From Acidobacteriaceae bacterium (GTDB lineage Bacteria > Acidobacteriota > Terriglobia > Terriglobales > Acidobacteriaceae), in contig PLKU01000571.1 of NCBI GenBank assembly GCA_003140705.1, forward strand, positions 4,231-15,468: DNA of 11,238 nucleotides, read 5' to 3'. Positions 6,694-11,238 of this stretch are shown piece after piece (position 1 is the stretch's first letter; each line of letters starts with the position of its first letter). The notes beneath the pieces were generated by a model, which was not told where the DNA came from, did not search any database, and saw nothing but the letters and a program-made list of their open reading frames with translations. Position numbers and translations under genes: made by a program.

Positions 6694-8403
6694 ATGACCC
6701 TTATCGATTGGGGAAACGGAATTCGTCAGGAGCGCGGCGCCACGTGCCGGCTGAGCGACGGAACCGCGATCGTCTCCGATCATTACTATCCCGCAGGACT
6801 GGGACCGTGGCCCACGCTGCTGATGCGCCAGCCGTACGGGCGCGATATTGCTTCAACAGTGGTGTATGCGCACCCGGTGTGGTTTGCGAGACACGGATAT
6901 CATGTGGCGATTCAAGATGTGCGAGGGCGCGGCGGTTCCACTGGTGAGTTTTATCCGTTTCGCCATGAAGCGCGCGACGGTGCCGAAGCCATTGCATGGC
7001 TGCGTAGGCATCCGGCTTCAAATGGCCGCATTGGCATGTACGGGTTTTCTTACCAGGGCGCGACGCAGCTGCTTGCGGCTGCCGAGCAGCCGGAGGGCCT
7101 GCAGTGCATTGCTCCGCACATGACTGCGGCGGATTTGTACCATGGCTGGTTCTATCATCATGGCGCTCTGCGTTTGAATTCGACCATCGGATGGGGCATC
7201 CAGATGCTGCGCGAGGATGCGCGGCGGAAAGGTTTGCGCTCGACGAGCGATCGACTGGAAGCAGCGTGGGCAAACATCCGCGCACAGGCCGGACACGTTC
7301 CGTATGGTGCGCATCCGGCCATCGTGGACCCGGAACTGCCCAGTTATGTCCGTGATTGGTTCTCGCATCGCGATCAAGGTGAATACTGGAGCGGTCTGGA
7401 CATCAGCGACCGAGTCGGTTGCATACAAGTTCCAGCATTGCATATTGCAGGCTGGTTCGACACGTATCTTGAAGGCTCCATCGCCGGCTATCTGGCATTG
7501 CGTAGCGGGGCGGGGACTCAGTTTGCGCGAACGAATCAATATCTGATTGCCGGCCCGTGGGTTCATATTCCCTGGGGTGATCGAGTAGGCGAGGTAAACC
7601 TGGGCGACGCTGCAAACCTGGATACAGATGCAATTCTGCTTCGCTGGTTTAATCACTGGCTGAAGGATGAACCCGATTTCAATGACGAACCACGGATTCG
7701 ATATTTTTCGATGGGTCCCAATGCGTGGCGAAGTGCGGCAGACTGGCCGGAGCGAAGCGAGTTCACGCTATACCTTCGCGGGTCGGGCAAAACAAATTCG
7801 CGCAAGGGTGACGGCGTGCTCATGAAGGAAGCGCCGGATGGCGATGAGGCGCGCGACGTGTTTGTGTACGACCCGGAAGTGCCCGTGCTTGCGCCGGGCG
7901 GGGTACAGGCTCTGAATGGTCCGTACGATCAGGCTGCGCTGGAGATGGAGAACAATCTGCTTGTTTATACGTCCGAGCCGGTTGTGCGCGAGACAGAGAT
8001 ATTTGGACAGCCGCGCATCAGGCTGTATGCGGCCACATCCGCTGGTCAAGCAGACTTTACGGCGAAGATAGCGCGTGTGACACAGAGCGGACGCGCGGAC
8101 TTCTTGTGCATTGGAATCGCGCGCAGTTCCTGGCTCTTTCGCAACGCGAGCTACACGGCAGACCAAGTTCACAAGTGGGAGTTCACGCTCGAGCCAACAG
8201 CCTTTGGACTTGCGCCCGGCGAACGACTTCGCCTGGAGATTGCAAGCTCAGCTTATCCGCTCTACGACCGGAATCCATCCACCGGTACGCCACCACAGCT
8301 TGCTGACAACTGGAACTGGATTCGCTCGACGCAGCAATTGCTGCACACAGTCTCACATCAATCTGCATTGATCCTGCCGGTGAAAGGAGAGCCGGGATGG
8401 TGA
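6694..8403 (+). CDS. CocE/NonD-family alpha/beta hydrolase (X-Pro dipeptidyl-peptidase S15 type)
   Basis: Serine hydrolase, 569 residues from ATG 6694, with the two-part architecture of CocE (cocaine esterase) and alpha-amino-acid ester hydrolases: an S15 alpha/beta domain (about 15-280), then a jelly-roll X-Pro peptidase C-terminal domain (about 330-560). The nucleophile is S119 in GMYGFSYQGATQ. The other likely triad members are the Asp in AGWFDTYLEG and the His in AGPWVHIPWG. The oxyanion-forming region is MRQPYGRD (44-51). No signal peptide is seen, so it acts in the cytosol, on an ester or acyl-amide. An alternative start is TTG 6688, which overlaps the creatininase stop as TTGA and has AAGG 8 nt upstream; the two differ by only two residues. 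The C-terminal stop overlaps the ATPase gene's start (ATGGTGA). Substrate unknown; the operon suggests an ester or amide intermediate of the same pathway. Confidence 0.86.
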   Translation: MTLIDWGNGIRQERGATCRLSDGTAIVSDHYYPAGLGPWPTLLMRQPYGRDIASTVVYAHPVWFARHGYHVAIQDVRGRGGSTGEFYPFRHEARDGAEAIAWLRRHPASNGRIGMYGFSYQGATQLLAAAEQPEGLQCIAPHMTAADLYHGWFYHHGALRLNSTIGWGIQMLREDARRKGLRSTSDRLEAAWANIRAQAGHVPYGAHPAIVDPELPSYVRDWFSHRDQGEYWSGLDISDRVGCIQVPALHIAGWFDTYLEGSIAGYLALRSGAGTQFARTNQYLIAGPWVHIPWGDRVGEVNLGDAANLDTDAILLRWFNHWLKDEPDFNDEPRIRYFSMGPNAWRSAADWPERSEFTLYLRGSGKTNSRKGDGVLMKEAPDGDEARDVFVYDPEVPVLAPGGVQALNGPYDQAALEMENNLLVYTSEPVVRETEIFGQPRIRLYAATSAGQADFTAKIARVTQSGRADFLCIGIARSSWLFRNASYTADQVHKWEFTLEPTAFGLAPGERLRLEIASSAYPLYDRNPSTGTPPQLADNWNWIRSTQQLLHTVSHQSALILPVKGEPGW

Positions 8404-9173
8404 CGCAGGCCGCTGTCGCGGTCAAGGAGATCGATCTGCGCAGCGTCAGCAAGCGCTTTAAGAACACGGCTGCGCTTGAGAATATTTCGCTGCAGGTGGA
8501 GCGTGGCGAATTCATCACTCTCCTTGGCCCGTCAGGTTGCGGCAAATCAACTCTGCTGAAGCTGGTCTCCGGACTGAGCCCGGTGAGCGAGGGCCAGCTG
8601 CAAGTGAATGGCATGACGCCAGCAAACGCGCGAGAGATGATGAGCTTTATCTTTCAAGATGCGACCCTTTTGCCATGGCGAACCGTGGAAGATAACGTGG
8701 GCCTGGGCCTGGAGTTGGAGTATGCGGCGCGGGCGCTACGCAAAGAGCGAGTTGCGCGAATGCTTGAGTTGGTGAGACTGGGGCACGTTGCGCAAAGCTA
8801 TCCGCGCCAGCTTTCCGGCGGCATGAAGATGCGCGCCTCGATTGCCCGCGCACTGGTGAGTCGACCGCGCATTCTGTTGATGGACGAGCCCTTCGCCGCG
8901 CTGGACGAGATGACACGCGACCGACTGAATGAGGAGTTGTTGCGCCTGTATGCCGAACAAAAGTGGACTGTGCTGTTTGTGACGCACTCTGTGGCCGAGG
9001 CGGTTTTTCTCTCCACGCGAATCGTGATTCTGGCCCCGCATCCGGGGCGCGTGGCACATGAGATGGCGGTGAGCCTGCCTTGGCCACGTACGGCCGAGAC
9101 GCGCGAATCGATGGCGTTTGAGGAGACGGTGACACAGGCATCGCGGCTGCTGCGGGGGGTACACCAGACATGA
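8397..9173 (+). CDS. ABC transporter ATP-binding protein (SsuB/TauB/ThiZ-like)
   Basis: Cytoplasmic ATPase of the importer, 258 residues. All nucleotide-binding motifs are present: Walker A GPSGCGKST (44-52), Q-loop Q87 in FIFQDATLLPW, signature LSGGM (139-143), Walker B ILLMDE with catalytic E164, D-loop AALDE, and H197 in VTHSVAEA. The IFQDATLLPW form and overall length are typical of the nitrate/sulfonate/taurine/thiamin-precursor group, which uses NMT1-type binding proteins, so it matches the lipoprotein encoded at 1394-2377. ATG 8397 has a strong AAAGGAG at 8383-8389 with a 7-nt gap, and it overlaps the previous gene's TGA. The TGA of this gene overlaps the permease start (ATGA). Confidence 0.93.
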   Translation: MVTQAAVAVKEIDLRSVSKRFKNTAALENISLQVERGEFITLLGPSGCGKSTLLKLVSGLSPVSEGQLQVNGMTPANAREMMSFIFQDATLLPWRTVEDNVGLGLELEYAARALRKERVARMLELVRLGHVAQSYPRQLSGGMKMRASIARALVSRPRILLMDEPFAALDEMTRDRLNEELLRLYAEQKWTVLFVTHSVAEAVFLSTRIVILAPHPGRVAHEMAVSLPWPRTAETRESMAFEETVTQASRLLRGVHQT

Positions 9174-9961
9174 ACAGACGGGGCATGGTGGCGATCAACA
9201 GCGCGGTGGTGCTAGCGTGCTTGTTGTGTCTTTGGCAGGCGGTAATTTGGATCAACCACTTGCCTGTCTACATTCTGCCTGGGCCGGCAACCGTGGCGAT
9301 GACATTGCGCGATCGCTTTCCCTCGCTGTTGTCCTCGCTCTGGATTACGGCAGCGGAAGCTGCGGGGGGCTTAGTGGCCAGCATCGTTGTGGGCATCGGC
9401 GTTGCCATGATTTTTACGCAATGGGGCTGGCTGCGGCAAACGCTTTACCCTTACACGATTCTGTTGCAAACGGTGCCGATCGTGGCCATAGCGCCGCTGA
9501 TCATTAACTGGGCCGGCGCGGGAATCTTCCCGGTGATGATTCTGACATTCATTATTTGCCTGGCCCCCATCATTGCCAACACAACACAAGGACTTATCAG
9601 CGTGGATGAGAATCTGATTCATCTCTTCCTGATGTACAAAGCTTCGCGGGCGCAGATTCTGCTGAAGCTGCGCTTGCCGAATGCATTGCCTAGCATCTTC
9701 ACGGGCATTCGCATTTCGGCGGGCATCAGCGTGATTGGAGGCATTACTGGCGAGTTGTTCGCCGGATCAACACGCGTAGGCGAAGGCGGACTGGGCTATG
9801 CGATCATTTACGCCAGCAACCAGATGGAGACAGGCTACCTGTTTGCCCTGGTATTTGCAGCGACGGTGCTTGGGTTCGCATTCTTTTTCATCGTCATGTT
9901 CCTGGAGTGGCTGGCTCTACATAACTGGCACGAGTCGAGTCGCCCGCAAACGGCCGAATAA
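9170..9961 (+). CDS. ABC transporter permease (SsuC/TauC/ThiX-like)
   Basis: Inner-membrane channel subunit, 263 residues, with about six hydrophobic segments (roughly 8-27, 62-82, 95-113, 118-137, 181-198, 225-248). The cytoplasmic EAA-type coupling loop is at about 155-173 (YKASRAQILLKLRLPNALP). The usual glycine of the loop's GAS triplet is Lys157 here, but the LPNALP end is conserved. The ELFAGSTRVGEGGLGYAI stretch is typical of this permease family. The ATG overlaps the ATPase stop (ATGA). It is followed by the DUF3891 gene 11 bp later. It would pair with the adjacent ATPase and the NMT1-type lipoprotein to make a complete importer. Only one permease gene is seen, so the channel is presumably a homodimer. 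Confidence 0.92.
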   Translation: MNRRGMVAINSAVVLACLLCLWQAVIWINHLPVYILPGPATVAMTLRDRFPSLLSSLWITAAEAAGGLVASIVVGIGVAMIFTQWGWLRQTLYPYTILLQTVPIVAIAPLIINWAGAGIFPVMILTFIICLAPIIANTTQGLISVDENLIHLFLMYKASRAQILLKLRLPNALPSIFTGIRISAGISVIGGITGELFAGSTRVGEGGLGYAIIYASNQMETGYLFALVFAATVLGFAFFFIVMFLEWLALHNWHESSRPQTAE

Positions 9962-9972
9962 AGGAAGGATCA

Positions 9973-10794
9973 ATGCTACGCATGGAGTCGCCAACAGGTT
10001 GGTGGTTGATTACGCATCCTGATCATGCTCGCCTGGCCGGGGAGTTTGCAACCGCATGGGGAAACGCGCAGTTTCGCAAACCGGAACCGCGTGCGCGGGT
10101 GCTTAAAGGCATCGCTTGTCATGACGATGGCTGGGCGACTCGCGATGCGCATCCATCCATTACGCGCGAGGGCAAGCCTTCAGCGTTTTCAACGGAGCTT
10201 GTGGGAAGTTATTCAGCGTTCGAGGAGATCGATCTTGAAGAGTATCTTGCCGTGCGCGAACGCGCGGTACGCGTCATTGCGAACGAGGATCCTTACGCGG
10301 GCCTGCTGATCTCAATGCATACCTATAGCTTGCTGACTGCCCATGCAGACCGCTCGACGATTGCGGCAGAGGGACTGCAGCTGCTGGACGCATTTCTGGA
10401 TCATCAGCGGAAATTTCAAGACGAGTTAATATCGGCAATCTTCGCGGACGCTGGGTTGACTGCGTTTGCAAAGGACGAGCACACAATTCTGGAACACTTC
10501 AGGCTGTTGCAGGCTTGCGACAACCTATCGCTGCTGACATGTGTTTCGTTTGCAAGCCCGGCAAACCTGTTGCATCCGCTCCCACTGGTTGGCGGGGGCG
10601 CGACCGAAGTCGATGTGACCCCCCATGGAGAGCGCCATTTCAGCCTGGCACCGTGGCCCTTTGCGGAAGCCAAGTTGGAATTCACGTTCCCGGCGCGACA
10701 CGTTACGGGAAAAACTTTTGCTTCATCGTCCGAGTTGGAGGCGGCGTTTGTGGGGGCAAGAGAGGAAAGGCTGGCGGTGATTCTGACCGAATAG
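9973..10794 (+). CDS. DUF3891-family protein, function unknown
   Basis: A 273-residue soluble protein recognised by the DUF3891 N-terminal pattern: WWLITHPDHARLAGEFATAWG (10-30), then GIACHDDGW (46-54) and DPYAGLLISMH (106-116). No function is established for the family that I know of. It carries conserved-looking H18, H50-D51, H116 and, near the end of a helical core, D183 in ACDNLSL. That order (His, His-Asp, Asp) resembles the metal site of HD-superfamily hydrolases, so a metal-dependent hydrolase role is possible, but this is my inference. The residues after about 200 are rich in beta-type sequence and may form a small extra domain. The start ATG 9973 has AAGGAAGG at 9961-9968, 4 nt upstream. 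Last gene of the operon, 11 bp after the permease, so it is probably part of the same pathway. Confidence 0.85.
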   Translation: MLRMESPTGWWLITHPDHARLAGEFATAWGNAQFRKPEPRARVLKGIACHDDGWATRDAHPSITREGKPSAFSTELVGSYSAFEEIDLEEYLAVRERAVRVIANEDPYAGLLISMHTYSLLTAHADRSTIAAEGLQLLDAFLDHQRKFQDELISAIFADAGLTAFAKDEHTILEHFRLLQACDNLSLLTCVSFASPANLLHPLPLVGGGATEVDVTPHGERHFSLAPWPFAEAKLEFTFPARHVTGKTFASSSELEAAFVGAREERLAVILTE

Positions 10795-10823
10795 CCTGGC
10801 GATTGCGCGGGATCGCGGCGCGG

Positions 10824-11209
10824 TCAGAGCGGCGACAACAGAGAGACGTGGGCGGAAACGATCCGCCGGCCCTGGGGAAGCCTGACCCGCACCTGGCTCT
10901 GACCGCCGCGGACAATTCCAGAGGTGGCATTCCGCTCAAACTCCAAAGTGATGCTGGCGAAATCCCGACCAAAACTAACGATGTCGAGCCCTTCACGGTC
11001 CGGGCAAGATTTACGGCGGCCCGTCCTTTGCGGAAGGCGGAAAGCTCGCCGGGGCCATAAAGATTCTCTGTTATGCCGAAGCGCATGACTTCTCGGCCGG
11101 ACCAAAACATCGCCACCAGCGTGTCCACATCGTTCGTGACCAGGGCTTCCTCGTGGCGAGGATAGAGCGCCTGCAACTCGGCAACAACCTCCGGATCGTT
11201 TATGGTCAT
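10824..11209 (-). pseudogene. AtzH/HpxZ-like (DUF3225) protein, split by a 1-nt frameshift
   Basis: Two minus-strand frames together rebuild one SnoaL-like AtzH/HpxZ protein of 128 residues, the family's normal length. From ATG 11209 the first frame gives MTINDPEVVAELQALYPRHE and later FGITENLYG and FRKGRAAVNLAR, up to about residue 74. The second frame continues from LDIVSFGRDFASITLEF to QSQVRVRLPQG, RRIVSAHVSLL and a TGA at 10824-10826. The join falls at CCC (10989-10991 on the plus strand; GGG on the coding strand): adding one base there restores a single frame. Without it the first frame runs on to 10703 with unrelated sequence. Family members accompany amidases of cyanuric-acid (AtzE) and oxalurate (Hpx) catabolism. 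No Shine-Dalgarno precedes the ATG. It converges on the DUF3891 gene with 29 bp between stops. It may be a true pseudogene or an undamaged gene with a base missing from the read. Confidence 0.82.
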
Positions 11210-11238
11210 TGGGCTGGAAACAGTCTGAGATCGGGAAG

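Noticed and set aside
10795..10823. Terminator between the convergent DUF3891 and AtzH-like genes.
   Set aside because: The only hairpin is a 4-bp CGCG stem over GGAT, with no T-tract on either strand. It is too weak to call.
10703..11209. A single 168-residue minus-strand protein.
   Set aside because: Only its first roughly 74 residues match the AtzH/HpxZ family. The rest is out-of-frame sequence, runs antisense into the end of the DUF3891 gene, and the true C-terminus is found in the adjacent frame.
1..11238. CRISPR arrays, tRNA/rRNA genes, insertion sequences, phage or attachment sites.
   Set aside because: No regularly spaced repeats, transposase or integrase motifs, terminal inverted repeats or tRNA-like cloverleaf sequences were seen in either strand.

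Overview
The window (about 60% GC by eye) looks like chromosomal DNA of a free-living, high-GC heterotrophic bacterium. There are no phage, plasmid, insertion-sequence, CRISPR, tRNA or rRNA signals. The gene set (NMT1/ThiY-type ABC transporter, DUF3891, creatininase-family and CocE/NonD hydrolases) and the style of the proteins are compatible with an Acidobacteriota soil organism. That assignment is an impression, not a demonstrated fact.

Left end (1-1350): two divergent genes of deoxynucleotide metabolism. On the minus strand is an HD-domain phosphohydrolase resembling the YfbR/HDDC2 5'-deoxynucleotidases, cut by the window edge. On the plus strand is a thymidine kinase (tdk). One makes dTMP from thymidine and the other may hydrolyse deoxynucleoside monophosphates. 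The spacer between them (553-741) holds two small palindromes. A hairpin overlaps the tdk stop codon, where tdk converges on the next unit.

Centre and right (1394-10794): a nine-gene uptake-plus-catabolism locus arranged around one 71-bp divergent control region (3852-3922). Leftward run an amidase-signature hydrolase and an NMT1/ThiY-type lipoprotein, the extracytoplasmic binding component of an ABC importer. Rightward runs a tight seven-gene unit: a CMP/dCMP-deaminase-family nucleobase/nucleoside deaminase, a VAO-type FAD-linked oxidase, a creatininase-family amidohydrolase, a CocE/NonD serine hydrolase, the ABC ATPase, the ABC permease and a DUF3891 protein. Several junctions overlap (TTGA, ATGGTGA, ATGA), which implies one coupled transcript. 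The binding protein lies about 6 kb from its ATPase and permease in the opposite unit. Together the genes look like one pathway: import a small nitrogen-containing, possibly heterocyclic compound, oxidise or deaminate it, and open or hydrolyse its amide bonds with three mechanistically different hydrolases. I do not know the substrate.

Right end (10824-11209): an AtzH/HpxZ-like small protein on the minus strand, convergent to the operon. It is split by a 1-nt frameshift that I located at a CCC run (plus strand 10989-10991). This family accompanies amidases in cyanuric-acid (Atz) and oxalurate (Hpx) catabolism, which supports a nitrogen-heterocycle theme for the locus. The frameshift may be a real inactivation or a sequence error.
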